Source: Streptomyces sp. SLBN-118
GTDB lineage: Bacteria > Actinomycetota > Actinomycetes > Streptomycetales > Streptomycetaceae
NCBI RefSeq assembly: GCF_006715635.1
Contig: NZ_VFNP01000002.1
Location: 2,480,001 to 2,544,000, forward strand
Direction: 5' to 3'
Length of the DNA: 64,000 nucleotides
Under the pieces are notes generated by a model. It was not told the origin of the DNA, did no database searches, and saw only the letters and a list, made by a program, of their open reading frames with translations. The translations under genes were made by a program, and so were the position numbers. Each line of letters begins with the position of its first letter. Within the stretch, counting starts at the first letter, position 1. Positions 17,455 to 28,683 of the stretch are shown here, piece by piece.

Positions 17455-17455
<1 letters not shown>
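17294..17455. repeat. MITE-like palindromic element at the ppdK 3' end
   Basis: A 162-base imperfect palindrome with terminal inverted repeats AGGGCTGTCCC[G/C]CAATACC and a central ATAC-GCCCA-GTAT hairpin. It carries no gene. I recognise the ends and the core as resembling a short intergenic element scattered through many Streptomyces genomes. Its right end overlaps the first base of the ppdK stop codon, so the element abuts the coding region exactly. Mobility by a transposase in trans is inference. Confidence 0.65.
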
Positions 17456-20163
<2,708 letters not shown>

Positions 20164-20317
20164 GGGTCTCGACTCCTCGAGGACTCGGTGGCTGCCCTGA
20201 CGGCGAGGAACATACCCAGATCGAAGGCTTCTGGGTATGTCCACTTGTCCGTCATACGGCTGTAACCACTCGTCCGCCACCAGATCGAAAGTAACTGTCG
20301 GGTAGGAAATCTTTCAC

Positions 20318-20487
20318 CCTCCGAAGAGGACTTGACTCAAACCAGACCCTCACCGCTCAAATGAGCACCCAACGCCGCCTTTGGGTTCAAGACTTGAACC
20401 CCCGAGGAATGGCACCCAGTGCCACCCTTCGGGAGGTGGATCCACTCAAAATCGCTCATCTGAGCGCCACCCTTATCAGGGGTGGCG
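20318..20487. repeat. Chain of about nine short palindromes upstream of ppdK
   Basis: Nearly end-to-end small inverted repeats: CCTC-CGAA-GAGG (20318-20329), TTGA-C-TCAA (20332-20340), GCTCA-AA-TGAGC (20355-20366), ACCCAA...TTGGGT (20367-20386), GGGTTCAAGACTTGAACCC (20383-20401), a 33-base hairpin with inner TGGCAC-CCA-GTGCCA (20401-20433), GTGGATCCAC (20436-20445), CGCTCA-TC-TGAGCG (20453-20466) and CGCCACCC...GGGTGGCG (20465-20487). The GCTCAnnTGAGC module followed by a stem occurs twice, 99 bases apart. It starts 155 bases upstream of ppdK. The role is unknown. Confidence 0.7.
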
Positions 20488-20886
20488 AGAATCACGCGGC
20501 CGAAGAGGCTTCCGTCCCATCATCCGGACCCGTGTCGCGGGCCGCAACACACGGGCCCTCAGGACGAAACACGCCTGCTGAGCATCGCGAGATCCACAAC
20601 CTCCAGGCTCTCGCGAAGACGCGTCCCAGGATGCGGGTACCGGCAGCAACGACGGCACCACCAGCACCGGGCATCCCGCGGCCTGCGCGGACGCACCTCC
20701 GTCCGCAGAGTCCCCACCGCCACACAGACCCCGGGAGCAGTACGCCGGGGCGCAACGGGCCCGGGCCTCCACCCGCTCGTGGAAACCGCCGGTCAGCGCA
20801 GCGGCCACCGACGTGGCACTCAGGGCCACCCGGTCCGGGGCGTCCCCTCCTGCAACCCGTATCAGATGAGCGGCCGTGTCCTCCAC
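20476..20886 (-). pseudogene. Possible degenerate open frame, unrecognised
   Basis: A minus-strand frame with fairly coding-like codon use in its first about 45 codons (EDTAAHLIRVAGGDAPDRVA...) that then becomes Cys- and Arg-rich and non-protein-like. I do not recognise it. It may be a remnant of a gene or chance in GC-rich DNA; the rest of the 500-base stretch to dusB holds nothing else I can support except an imperfect GC-rich stem near 20940-20985 that could terminate dusB. Confidence 0.2.
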
Positions 20887-20995
20887 GGCCCGACCGACGA
20901 CCTCCGGAGCATCCGCGTCCGTCAGCCGGCTCTACCAGTCCGGCAGGGCCGGGCAATTCAAGCCCGTCCGGCGGTGAGGCCGCGGGCGTCGCCCC

Positions 20996-22144
20996 TCAGC
21001 CGCCCGACGTGTCCAGTTCGGCTTCCGCGCTGATCCCGGCGCAGTCGTACGGGTCCTTCAGCCACCCGTCCGGCAGGACGACCCGGTTGTTCCCGGACGT
21101 ACGACCGCGAGGCCCGTCCGCCCCCACCGGCCACGCCTGGTCCAGGTCCAGCTCACCCAGCAGCTCGTCCAGCTCCCCCAGCGAGGACGTGATCGCCAGC
21201 TTCTTGCGCATCTCGGAGCCCACCGCGAAGCCCTTCAGATACCAGGCCACGTGCTTGCGGAAGTCGATCACCCCGCGCGCCTCGTCGCCGATCCACTCCC
21301 CCAGCAGCTCCGCATGCCTCCGCATGACGACGGCGACCTCCTTGAGCGTCGGCGTCGCGTATGTGCCCGTACCCTCGAACGCCGCCACCAGGTCCCCGAA
21401 CAGCCACGGCCGCCCCAGGCACCCGCGTCCCACGACCACCCCGTCGCAGCCGGTCTCGCGCACCATCCGCAGCGCGTCGTCCGCCGACCAGATGTCGCCG
21501 TTGCCCAGGACGGGGATCTCCGGGACGTGCTCCTTCAGCCGGGCGATCGCGTCCCAGTCCGCCGTGCCGCCGTAGTGCTGCGCCGCGGTGCGCCCGTGCA
21601 GTGCGATCGCCGTCACGCCCTCGTCGACCGCGATTCTGCCCGCGTCGAGGTAGGTGATGTGGTCGTCGTCGATGCCCTTGCGCATCTTCATGGTCACGGG
21701 CAGGCCGCCCGCGCCTGACACCGCCTCGTTCAGGATCGCCCGCAGCAGCGGCCGCTTGTACGGAAGCGCCGAGCCTCCGCCCTTGCGGGTCACCTTCGGG
21801 ACCGGGCAGCCGAAGTTCAGGTCGATGTGGTCGGCCAGATCCTCGTCCACGATCATGCGGACCGCCTTGCCGACGGTCACGGGATCCACCCCGTACAGCT
21901 GGATCGACCGCGGCGTCTCGGTCTCGTCGAAGTGGATGAGCTGCATCGTCTTGTCATTGCGCTCGACCAGTGCCCGCGTCGTGATCATCTCGCTGACGAA
22001 CAGTCCCTTGCCGCCGCTGAACTCGCGGCACAGCGTGCGGAAGGGCGCGTTGGTGATGCCCGCCATGGGCGCAAGCACCACCGGCGGCTGTACGGCGTGC
22101 GGGCCGATCGCGAGCGTCGAGGGGGACGGGGCAAGCGTGGTCAT
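20996..22144 (-). CDS. dusB: tRNA-dihydrouridine synthase
   Basis: A 382-residue FMN-dependent Dus enzyme reducing uridines in tRNA D-loops. Family blocks: VVLAPMAGITNAPFR near residue 22, the HIDLNFGCPVPKVTRKGGGSAL segment with the catalytic Cys near 110, VTMKMRKG, ALHGRTAAQHYGGTADW and GNGDIWSADDALRMV with GVVVGRGCLGRPWLF. The sequence type and C-terminal RNA-binding region fit DusB. The ATG start is directly followed by the conserved N-terminus. Divergent from an MFS gene only 52 bases away. Confidence 0.94.
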   Translation of the reverse strand: MTTLAPSPSTLAIGPHAVQPPVVLAPMAGITNAPFRTLCREFSGGKGLFVSEMITTRALVERNDKTMQLIHFDETETPRSIQLYGVDPVTVGKAVRMIVDEDLADHIDLNFGCPVPKVTRKGGGSALPYKRPLLRAILNEAVSGAGGLPVTMKMRKGIDDDHITYLDAGRIAVDEGVTAIALHGRTAAQHYGGTADWDAIARLKEHVPEIPVLGNGDIWSADDALRMVRETGCDGVVVGRGCLGRPWLFGDLVAAFEGTGTYATPTLKEVAVVMRRHAELLGEWIGDEARGVIDFRKHVAWYLKGFAVGSEMRKKLAITSSLGELDELLGELDLDQAWPVGADGPRGRTSGNNRVVLPDGWLKDPYDCAGISAEAELDTSGG

Positions 22145-22184
22145 CCGTCCATTGTCACCTACGACCGGACTCGTTAGTTAGGCG

Positions 22185-22190
22185 TACTAT
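22185..22190 (+). promoter_or_regulatory. Probable -10 element for leaderless MFS transcript
   Basis: TACTAT lies six bases before the ATG at 22197, the spacing that places the transcription start on the initiator codon. No ribosome site is present. The overlapping TAGT...ACTA symmetry (about 22176-22189) could be an operator. Confidence 0.45.
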
Positions 22191-22196
22191 CCAGGC

Positions 22197-23624
22197 ATGG
22201 CCGAGCTCACACACCGACGGCGCCTGCTTGTGCTGGCGATCTGCTGTATGAGCCTGCTGATCGTCAGCCTGGACAACACCATCCTCAATGTCGCGCTGCC
22301 CTCCATCCGCCAGGAGCTGCACGCCTCCGTCGCCGGAATGCAGTGGACCATCGACGCCTACACCCTGGTCCTCGCCTCGCTGCTGATGCTCTCCGGATCG
22401 ACAGCCGACCGCATCGGCCGCCGGCGGGTCTTCCAGGCCGGGCTGGTCGTGTTCTCGCTCGGCTCGTTGCTCTGTTCCCTCGCCCCGAACCTTCCCTCGC
22501 TGGTCGCCTTCCGTATGGTCCAGGCCGTCGGCGGCTCCATGCTCAATCCGGTCGCGATGTCGATCATCACCAACACCTTCACCGACCCGCGTCAGCGCGC
22601 CCGCGCGATCGGGGTGTGGGGCGGCGTCGTCGGCATCTCGATGGCCGCGGGGCCGCTGGTCGGCGGGGTGCTCGTGGACGGCGTCGGCTGGCGCTCGGTC
22701 TTCTGGGTCAATCTCCCCGTCGGTCTCGCCGCGCTGCTGCTGACCTGGCGCTACCTTCCGGAGTCCCGCGCCCCGAAACCGCGCCGCGCCGACCCCGTGG
22801 GCCAGCTCCTGGTGATCGCACTGCTCGGCTCCCTCACATACGCGATCATCGAGCGGGACCCCTCCTTCGCCGCGGTCGCCGTCGTCGCCCTCGCAGGACT
22901 GCTGCTGTACGAGCCAAGACGGCGCGAGCCGCTGATCGATCTGCGCTTCTTCCGCAGCGCGCCGTTCAGCGGGGCCACCGTCATAGCGGTGTGCGCCTTC
23001 GCCGCGCTCGGCGGCTTCCTCTTCGTCAACACGCTCTATCTGCAGGACATCCGCGGGCTGTCCGCCCTGCACGCCGGTCTGTACATGCTGCCGATGGCGG
23101 CCCTGACCTTCGTGTGCGCGCCCCTGTCGGGACGGCTGGTCGGCAGCCGGGGGCCGCGCCTCTCGCTGCTGATCGCGGGCGCGACGATGGCGGCGAGCGG
23201 GGTACTCTTCGCCGCCTTCGGGGCGGAGACGTCGGATCCCCTGCTGTTCACCGGATACGTCCTGTTCGGCCTCGGCTTCGGCATGGTGAACGCACCGATC
23301 ACCAACACCGCCGTCTCCGGCATGCCCCGCGCCCAGGCCGGCGTCGCCGCCGCCGTGGCCTCCACGAGCCGCCAGATCGGCCAGACCCTCGGCGTAGCGG
23401 TCATCGGGGCGGTCCTCGCGGCGGGGGTCTCCTCCACGTCGTACGCGCAGGGCTTCGTCGCGGCGAGCCGCCCCGCCTGGTGGGTCATCACCGGGTGCGG
23501 GCTGGGCGTCCTCGGTGTCGGCGCGCTGACGAGCGGCGCCTGGGCCCAGGGGACCGCGCGGCGCGCGGCCGAGCGGCTGCAGACCCCGGACCGTGAGCAG
23601 TCGCCGTCCACAGCCGGCGCATAG
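22197..23624 (+). CDS. MFS transporter, DHA2 (EmrB/QacA) type
   Basis: A 475-residue drug:H+ antiporter-2 family exporter with about 14 transmembrane segments. The opening LDNTILNVALPSI in TM1, the motif A-like DRIGRRRVFQAGL after TM2 and the motif C-like GPLVGGVLVDGVGWRSVFWVNLPVG near residue 155 are characteristic. Probable substrates are drugs or secondary metabolites, not identifiable here. No regulator gene is adjacent; the promoter appears leaderless. Confidence 0.9.
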   Translation: MAELTHRRRLLVLAICCMSLLIVSLDNTILNVALPSIRQELHASVAGMQWTIDAYTLVLASLLMLSGSTADRIGRRRVFQAGLVVFSLGSLLCSLAPNLPSLVAFRMVQAVGGSMLNPVAMSIITNTFTDPRQRARAIGVWGGVVGISMAAGPLVGGVLVDGVGWRSVFWVNLPVGLAALLLTWRYLPESRAPKPRRADPVGQLLVIALLGSLTYAIIERDPSFAAVAVVALAGLLLYEPRRREPLIDLRFFRSAPFSGATVIAVCAFAALGGFLFVNTLYLQDIRGLSALHAGLYMLPMAALTFVCAPLSGRLVGSRGPRLSLLIAGATMAASGVLFAAFGAETSDPLLFTGYVLFGLGFGMVNAPITNTAVSGMPRAQAGVAAAVASTSRQIGQTLGVAVIGAVLAAGVSSTSYAQGFVAASRPAWWVITGCGLGVLGVGALTSGAWAQGTARRAAERLQTPDREQSPSTAGA

Positions 23625-23772
23625 GGACCGTGGGGCGTGGCTCACCTTCGCCCGAGACGGTGGTGCCGAGCAAGGCCGGTGGGCCAGGATTCGACGGCAC
23701 CGCAGGCATCGCCAAACAGGGCGACCTCGTCCCGGCGGTGACCCGCTTCGCGGGCTGACCGGCACGCCGAAC

Positions 23773-23807
23773 CCGGGCCCGGACCGCACGCCACGGTCCG
23801 GGCCCGG
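23773..23807. terminator. 14-bp stem bidirectional terminator
   Basis: CCGGGCCCGGACCG (23773-23786) pairs perfectly with 23794-23807 over a 7-base loop, between the convergent ends of the MFS gene and the XRE regulator gene. Confidence 0.75.
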
Positions 23808-23827
23808 ACCCGTGTGGAAATGCGCGC

Positions 23828-24670
23828 TCAGACCGCGGCGAGCGCCAGCGCATGGAGTTTCTCGAGCCGTTCGCGGCTTTCCGCGTCGAGAGGTACGTAA
23901 CTGATCAGGCGCGGGCCCGCGTTCGGCCCCAGCCACAGGTTGTTGTGCTCCAGGTGCAGCAGCCCGACATGGGCGTTGCGGATGAGCTTGTTCCTGCCGC
24001 CGACGCCGACCACCTCGTGCCGCGCCCACACCTCGCGGAACTCAGGGGACTTCTCCAGCCGCGCCAGAAGCGACTTCCACGCGGGCTCGGCAAGGTGCTC
24101 GGCCATCGAGGCACGGAATTTGGCCGCCATCATCCGGTTGGCATCGCCGAGTTCGGCGACCGAGGCCCGCCAGTCGTCGTTGGTGAAGGCCAGGATCATG
24201 CAGTTGCGGTCCTCGGGCGGCAGTGAGTCGAGATCGCACAGCAGCCGTCCGTACGTGCGGTTGTAGGCGAGGATGTCGTACCGGCTGTTCTGGATGCAGG
24301 CGGGGATCGGCTCCAGCTGTTCGAGCATCGTCCGCAAGGACGGAGTCACCGTCGGGCACGACGCGCCGGGCGCCGGATCGGTCGCCCCCGCCAGGGCGAA
24401 GAGGTGGGTGCGTTCGCTCGTGTCGAGCATCAGGGCGCGGGCGATGGCGTCGAGGACCTGCGGGGAGACCTGGATGTCCCTGGCCTGCTCCAGCCAGGTG
24501 TACCAGGTGACGCCGACCGCGGAGAGCTGGGCGACCTCCTCCCGGCGCAGACCGGGAGTGCGCCGGCGGCGGCCGGGCGGCAGACCGACCTGCTCGGGGG
24601 TGATGCGCTCGCGACGGCTGCGAAGAAAGCCCGCGAGTTCATGCCGTCGTACGTCGGACTCCTGCGCCAT
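23828..24670 (-). CDS. XRE-family regulator with MmyB-like ligand-binding domain
   Basis: A 280-residue regulator: an N-terminal helix-turn-helix (ELAGFLRSRRERITPEQVGLP ... LRREEVAQLSAVGVTWYTWLEQ, residues 8-60) and a C-terminal MmyB/PAS-like domain with ALAGATDP, YDILAYNRTYGRLL and FHNLxxxLG-type blocks at the end. Two ATGs lie nine bases apart; the downstream one is 10 bases from GGAGG while the first touches it, so I take the second. Members of this family usually control the divergent gene beside them, here the MFS exporter at 24781; two palindromes lie between them. Confidence 0.88.
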   Translation of the reverse strand: MAQESDVRRHELAGFLRSRRERITPEQVGLPPGRRRRTPGLRREEVAQLSAVGVTWYTWLEQARDIQVSPQVLDAIARALMLDTSERTHLFALAGATDPAPGASCPTVTPSLRTMLEQLEPIPACIQNSRYDILAYNRTYGRLLCDLDSLPPEDRNCMILAFTNDDWRASVAELGDANRMMAAKFRASMAEHLAEPAWKSLLARLEKSPEFREVWARHEVVGVGGRNKLIRNAHVGLLHLEHNNLWLGPNAGPRLISYVPLDAESRERLEKLHALALAAV

Positions 24671-24693
24671 CGTGGTCATACCTCCAGGGTGCC

Positions 24694-24711
24694 CAATGGC
24701 TCAGGCCATTG
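24694..24711. promoter_or_regulatory. Palindrome CAATGGC-TCAG-GCCATTG, likely operator
   Basis: Perfect 7-base arms with a 4-base centre, 24 bases upstream of the XRE regulator start in the divergent intergenic region. A candidate autoregulatory site. Confidence 0.5.
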
Positions 24712-24725
24712 CCAGGTACTGCTTG

Positions 24726-24753
24726 TACCAGGATAAAGACACTCTGGTACCAG
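24726..24753. promoter_or_regulatory. TACCAG/CTGGTA operator cluster before the MFS gene
   Basis: TACCAG (24726-24731) and CTGGTA (24744-24749) form an inverted repeat spaced by 12, and the second is part of the perfect palindrome CTGGTACCAG (24744-24753). It lies 27 bases upstream of the MFS start, within the likely promoter. Confidence 0.55.
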
Positions 24754-24780
24754 GCTCTGCAGGCGAGGATCGTCGAGGCC

Positions 24781-26220
24781 GTGAGTGAGACCCGTGTCCT
24801 TCCCCCAGCCCCCGTCCGCACCGCAGGCACCTCGAACGGACCTGCCCTCGGCCCGCTCGGCCTGTTCACCCTGCTGCTCGGTGCGGCACTTCCGCTGATC
24901 GACTTCTTCATCGTCAATGTAGCCCTGCCCACCATCGATCACGATCTCGCCGCAGGCCCCGCGCTGCTGGAGCTGGTGATCGCCGGCTACGGACTCTCGT
25001 ACGCCGTGCTGCTCGTCCTCGGCGGACGCCTCGGTGACATGTTCGGCCGCCGCCGGCTCTTCCTGGTGGGCATGGCAGCCTTCGGACTGACCTCGCTGGC
25101 CTGCGGACTCGCACCGGACGCCTGGACGCTGGTGGGTGCGAGGGTGGCCCAGGGCGCCGCGGCCGCGCTGATGTTGCCGCAGGTGCTCGCCACCATCCAG
25201 GCGTCGACGGCCGGACCGCGCAGGGCCCGGGCGATGGGCCTGTACGGAGCGACCGCGGGCCTTTCGATGGTCGCCGGGCAGATCCTGGGCGGCGTACTCG
25301 TCGCGGCCGACATCGCGGGCAGCGGCTGGCGTGCGGTCTTTCTCGTCAACGTGCCGGTGGTGCTGATCGGCCTGGTCCTCGCGGCCCGCTCCGTGCCGAA
25401 GACACGCTCCGAGCACCCCACGCCCGTCGACGTGCCCGGCACGCTGCTGCTGGCCGTGGCCCTGCTGACGCTGCTGGCGCCGCTGACCGAGGGGCGTGCG
25501 GCGGGCTGGCCGCTGTGGACGTGGGTGGCGCTGGCGGTGTTCCCGCTCGCGGCGGTCGCCTTCTACCGGGTGGAGCGGCGCGCCGACCGGCAGGGGCGTA
25601 CGCCCCTGGTGCCGCCGAGCCTTTTCGGCCTGCTCTCGCTGCGGCGCGGTCTCACACTCGTGCTGCCGTTCTCGATCGGCTTCGGCGGCTTCATGTTCGT
25701 GATCGCGGTGGCCCTGCAGCAGGGCCTCGGGATGGGGGCGGTCGCCTCCGGTCTGGCGCTGGTGCCGATGGCGGTGGCCTTCTTCGGGGCATCGCTGGCC
25801 GGTCCGCGCTTGGTCGTGCGGTACGGAACCCGGATCGTGACGGCGGGTTCGGTGCTCCAGGCCCTGGGCATCGCGCTCCTGGTCCTGGCCTTTCGCCGCG
25901 ACTGGCCGGACCTGGGCTTCCTGGAGCTGATGCCGGGCGTCGCGCTGGCCGGGTTCGGCCAGGGGCTCCAACTGCCGGTCATCTTCAGGATCGTGCTCTC
26001 CGAAATACCGGCGGAGCGGGCCGGAGTGGGCAGCGGGGTGATGGTGACGACACAGCAGTCGGCACTGGCTCTGGGCGTGGCCACCCTGGGCTCCCTGTTC
26101 CTGTCGCTGGTCGGTTCGGGCGGGATGCGTCAGGCACTGACCGTCACGCTGCTGGTGCAGCTGGGGATGATCGCGCTGACGGCGCTGCTGAGCCTGCGGC
26201 TGCCGCGCACGGTGAGTTGA
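24781..26220 (+). CDS. MFS transporter, DHA2 type, paired with XRE regulator
   Basis: A 479-residue exporter of about 14 transmembrane segments. TM1 carries LIDFFIVNVALPTIDHDL, and motif A reads GGRLGDMFGRRRLFLVG near residue 80; the mid-protein GQILGGVLV and the FGGFMFVIAVALQQGLG repeat fit the EmrB/QacA clan. I take the GTG giving MSETRVLPP; an upstream in-frame start would overlap the operator region. The divergent XRE regulator suggests inducible export. The substrate is unknown. Confidence 0.9.
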   Translation: MSETRVLPPAPVRTAGTSNGPALGPLGLFTLLLGAALPLIDFFIVNVALPTIDHDLAAGPALLELVIAGYGLSYAVLLVLGGRLGDMFGRRRLFLVGMAAFGLTSLACGLAPDAWTLVGARVAQGAAAALMLPQVLATIQASTAGPRRARAMGLYGATAGLSMVAGQILGGVLVAADIAGSGWRAVFLVNVPVVLIGLVLAARSVPKTRSEHPTPVDVPGTLLLAVALLTLLAPLTEGRAAGWPLWTWVALAVFPLAAVAFYRVERRADRQGRTPLVPPSLFGLLSLRRGLTLVLPFSIGFGGFMFVIAVALQQGLGMGAVASGLALVPMAVAFFGASLAGPRLVVRYGTRIVTAGSVLQALGIALLVLAFRRDWPDLGFLELMPGVALAGFGQGLQLPVIFRIVLSEIPAERAGVGSGVMVTTQQSALALGVATLGSLFLSLVGSGGMRQALTVTLLVQLGMIALTALLSLRLPRTVS

Positions 26221-26223
26221 GGA

Positions 26224-26290
26224 AGGCCTGACACGCCCGTGGGCCCGGACCGCATCCGAGCGGTCCGGGCCCACGGCGATGATCAGGCCT
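26224..26290. terminator. Nested bidirectional terminator
   Basis: An inner perfect 17-bp stem (26237-26253 with 26260-26276, loop ATCCGA) lies within an outer inverted repeat AGGCCTGA (26224-26231) and TCAGGCCT (26283-26290). The outer arm includes the stop codon of the convergent DUF6243 gene. It separates the MFS gene from that gene. Confidence 0.8.
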
Positions 26291-26486
26291 GCTCGTCCTG
26301 CGGCGCCTCCGCGTCGCCGCTGCTGCCCTGGGCGCGCTCACGCATCTTGCGCACCAGCTCCTGTTTCTGGTCGGCGGACGCCTTGCGGTCGGCGTTGCGT
26401 GCCGGACCGTTGCCCTGCTGGTCGGCCCGAGACAGCTTCTTTCGCTGTCCGCCGACGCCGAGGAGGTTGTTACGGCTCTTGGCCAT
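26283..26486 (-). CDS. DUF6243 family small protein
   Basis: A 67-residue hydrophilic, strongly charged protein (MAKSRNNLLGVGGQRKKLSR...) with an acidic Gln-rich tail, matching the DUF6243 family seen almost only in Streptomyces. No function is known. GGGAG eight bases upstream supports the ATG. It stands alone, with no gene in the 216 bases upstream. Confidence 0.8.
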   Translation of the reverse strand: MAKSRNNLLGVGGQRKKLSRADQQGNGPARNADRKASADQKQELVRKMRERAQGSSGDAEAPQDEQA

Positions 26487-26702
26487 GGGGGTCTCCCATT
26501 GTGGTGAGAAGTGACTGGGGAATCGTCAGACGGGGGCGGGGGTGAACAGCCGCCCTCTCACTCGTAGATCGGGAGATGCGCATACATGCAGGCGACGGTA
26601 CCGCGCCGGAGGCATCGGGCACACATTTTCCAGCGCGGTCGCTGCCGTGCACGCCGTCGCGGATCCGGTGCCACGGGCAGGACCGCCTGACCTGCTGGGG
26701 CC

Positions 26703-26906
26703 TTATGCGCTCGGGTCGACCGTCGCCTGGTGCGCCTCGGCGAGGTGTTCCTCGGCCTTGAGCCACGGCAGGAACTGCACCGCCTTGCGCCAGCCGCACG
26801 TGTCGCAGGTCAGTGTGCGCTGCATGCCCGATTTCGCTACGTGCACGACGTGTTCGCGGCCGTGCTGATCCCATCTGCTGACCTTGCTTGTGGTCATGGA
26901 CGGCAT
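26703..26906 (-). CDS. Small zinc-ribbon-like hypothetical protein
   Basis: A 67-residue basic protein with a single LTCDTCGW motif (C-x2-C) near residue 35 and His residues at 15, 20 and 22 plus one near 58 that could complete a metal site. AGGAGG lies four bases before the chosen ATG; a second ATG three codons on is possible. I do not recognise a function. Its codon use is normal for the genome. Confidence 0.7.
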   Translation of the reverse strand: MPSMTTSKVSRWDQHGREHVVHVAKSGMQRTLTCDTCGWRKAVQFLPWLKAEEHLAEAHQATVDPSA

Positions 26907-27103
26907 CGGTCCTCCTGGTGACGATTGCGCCCAGTGTGCAGCACGAACAACATCAACAGCAGATTCTCGCTGCTCTGTTGCTCAGGCTTCACCGCCTGCT
27001 CGGGCGCCGCTCTGCAGAAAGCGGAGCACAGCCGGAGCCCCCGGCGGCCGTGACACCGGGGGCTCCTCGACGTACCGCGCAGTGTCTACTGCGTAGTTGG
27101 GGA

Positions 27104-28486
27104 TCAGCAGCCGAGCAGACGGCTGCCCAGGTACTGCTGGATCTGGTCCAGGGAGACGCGCTCCTGCTGCATGGTGTCGCGCTCGCGCACGGTCACCGCG
27201 TTGTCGTCGAGGGTGTCGAAGTCGACGGTGACGCAGTACGGCGTGCCGATCTCGTCCTGGCGGCGGTAGCGACGGCCGATGGCGCCCGCGTCGTCGAACT
27301 CGATGTTCCAGTGCTTGCGGAGGTCGGCCGCGAGGCCCTTGGCCTTCGGGGACAGCTGCGGGTTGCGGGACAGCGGCAGCACGGCGACCTTGACGGGCGC
27401 GAGGCGCGGGTCGAGGCGCATCACGGCGCGCTTCTCCATGACGCCCTTGGCGTTCGGCGCCTCGTCCTCGCTGTACGCGTCGAGGAGGAAGGCGAGCATG
27501 GAGCGGCCGACACCGGCGGCGGGCTCGATGACGTACGGGGTGTAGCGCTCGCCGGCTTCCTGGTCGAAGTACGACAGGTCGTGGCCCGACGCCTTGGAGT
27601 GCGCGGACAGGTCGTAGTCGGTGCGGTTGGCGACGCCCTCGAGCTCGCCCCACTCGCTGCCGCCGAACTGGAAGCGGTACTCGATGTCGGCGGTGCGCTT
27701 GGAGTAGTGGGAGAGCTTCTCGGCCGGGTGCTCGTACCAGCGCATGTTCTCCTCACGGAGACCCAGGTCGCGGTACCAGTTCCAGCGCTGCTCCATCCAG
27801 TATTCCTGCCACTTCTCGTCCTCGCCCGGCTTGACGAAGAACTCCATCTCCATCTGCTCGAACTCGCGGGTGCGGAAGATGAAGTTGCCCGGAGTGATCT
27901 CGTTCCGGAAGGACTTGCCCATCTGGGCAATACCGAACGGCGGCTTCCTGCGCGAAGTCTGCTGCACCTGCGCGAAGTTGGTGAAGATGCCCTGTGCGGT
28001 CTCGGGGCGCAGATAGGCGACGGAGCCGGAGTCCTGGGTCGGGCCGAGGTGCGTGGCGAGCAGGCCGGAGAACTGCTTGGGCTCGGTGAAGGTGCCCTTG
28101 TTGCCGCAGTTGGGGCAGTTGAGGTCGGCGAGGCCGTTCGCGGGGAGGTGGCCGTGCTTCTCCTCGTACGCCTCCTCCAGGTGGTCCGCGCGGAACCGCT
28201 TGTGGCAGGAGGTGCACTCGGTGAGCGGGTCGGTGAAGGTGGCGACGTGGCCGGAGGCCTCCCAGACCTCGGTGGCAAGGATCACCGACGAATCGATACC
28301 GACGACGTCCTCGCGCGAGGTGACCATGTAGCGCCACCACTGGCGCTTGATGTTCTCCTTCAGCTCGACACCCAGCGGCCCGTAGTCCCAGGCGGCACGC
28401 TGACCGCCGTAGATCTCGCTGCACGGGTAGACGAAGCCACGGCGCTTGCTCAGGTTGACGATGGTGTCGATCTTGTCGGCGGCCAC
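27104..28486 (-). CDS. glyS: Glycyl-tRNA synthetase, class II alpha2 type
   Basis: A 460-residue dimeric-type glycyl-tRNA synthetase charging tRNA-Gly. Class II motifs appear: [11 protein letters not shown] and the [17 protein letters not shown] block at the N-terminus, a zinc-ribbon-like [12 protein letters not shown] ... LNCPNCG insert near residue 90-130, motif 2 [25 protein letters not shown], motif 3 within [18 protein letters not shown], and the C-terminal anticodon domain. A GTG start with AAGAGAG upstream. It is divergent from the zinc-uptake operon, 190 bases away. Confidence 0.96.
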   Translation of the reverse strand: MAADKIDTIVNLSKRRGFVYPCSEIYGGQRAAWDYGPLGVELKENIKRQWWRYMVTSREDVVGIDSSVILATEVWEASGHVATFTDPLTECTSCHKRFRADHLEEAYEEKHGHLPANGLADLNCPNCGNKGTFTEPKQFSGLLATHLGPTQDSGSVAYLRPETAQGIFTNFAQVQQTSRRKPPFGIAQMGKSFRNEITPGNFIFRTREFEQMEMEFFVKPGEDEKWQEYWMEQRWNWYRDLGLREENMRWYEHPAEKLSHYSKRTADIEYRFQFGGSEWGELEGVANRTDYDLSAHSKASGHDLSYFDQEAGERYTPYVIEPAAGVGRSMLAFLLDAYSEDEAPNAKGVMEKRAVMRLDPRLAPVKVAVLPLSRNPQLSPKAKGLAADLRKHWNIEFDDAGAIGRRYRRQDEIGTPYCVTVDFDTLDDNAVTVRERDTMQQERVSLDQIQQYLGSRLLGC

Positions 28487-28646
28487 GGTGCTCTCTTCAT
28501 TACGACGACGGGAATTAACAGGTGCGGCGCGGAGCGCCTCGGTGAGGGGTGGTGGTCGGGAGACGGCGGGCGAATGCTTCAGGTTACCGGCGGCCGCACC
28601 CCCCGGATCAAATCGGTTCGGGGTGCGGGGAGCTCAGGGACCTTGT

Positions 28647-28683
28647 TGACAATCGTTTCCAGTTTTGTTGAAAATGACTGTCA
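28647..28683 (+). promoter_or_regulatory. Promoter with two Zur-like boxes, leaderless znuA start
   Basis: Two 15-mers resemble the Streptomyces Zur box TGAAAATGATTTTCA: 28647-28661 (11 of 15) and 28669-28683 (13 of 15). TTGACA at 28646-28651 and GAAAAT at 2870-75 of the same hundred (28670-28675) form a -35/-10 pair spaced by 18, putting the start of transcription at about 28682, next to the ATG at 28683. Zur repression of this operon by zinc is established for the genus; the leaderless start is inference. Confidence 0.7.

Noticed and set aside
20383..20401. tRNA T-arm-like GGGTTCAAG stem
   Set aside because: No acceptor or anticodon stem around it; better explained as one link of the palindrome chain.
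23657..23758. Plus-strand C-terminal-looking frame after the MFS gene
   Set aside because: About 33 plausible codons with no start and no recognised family; too short to call a gene or remnant.
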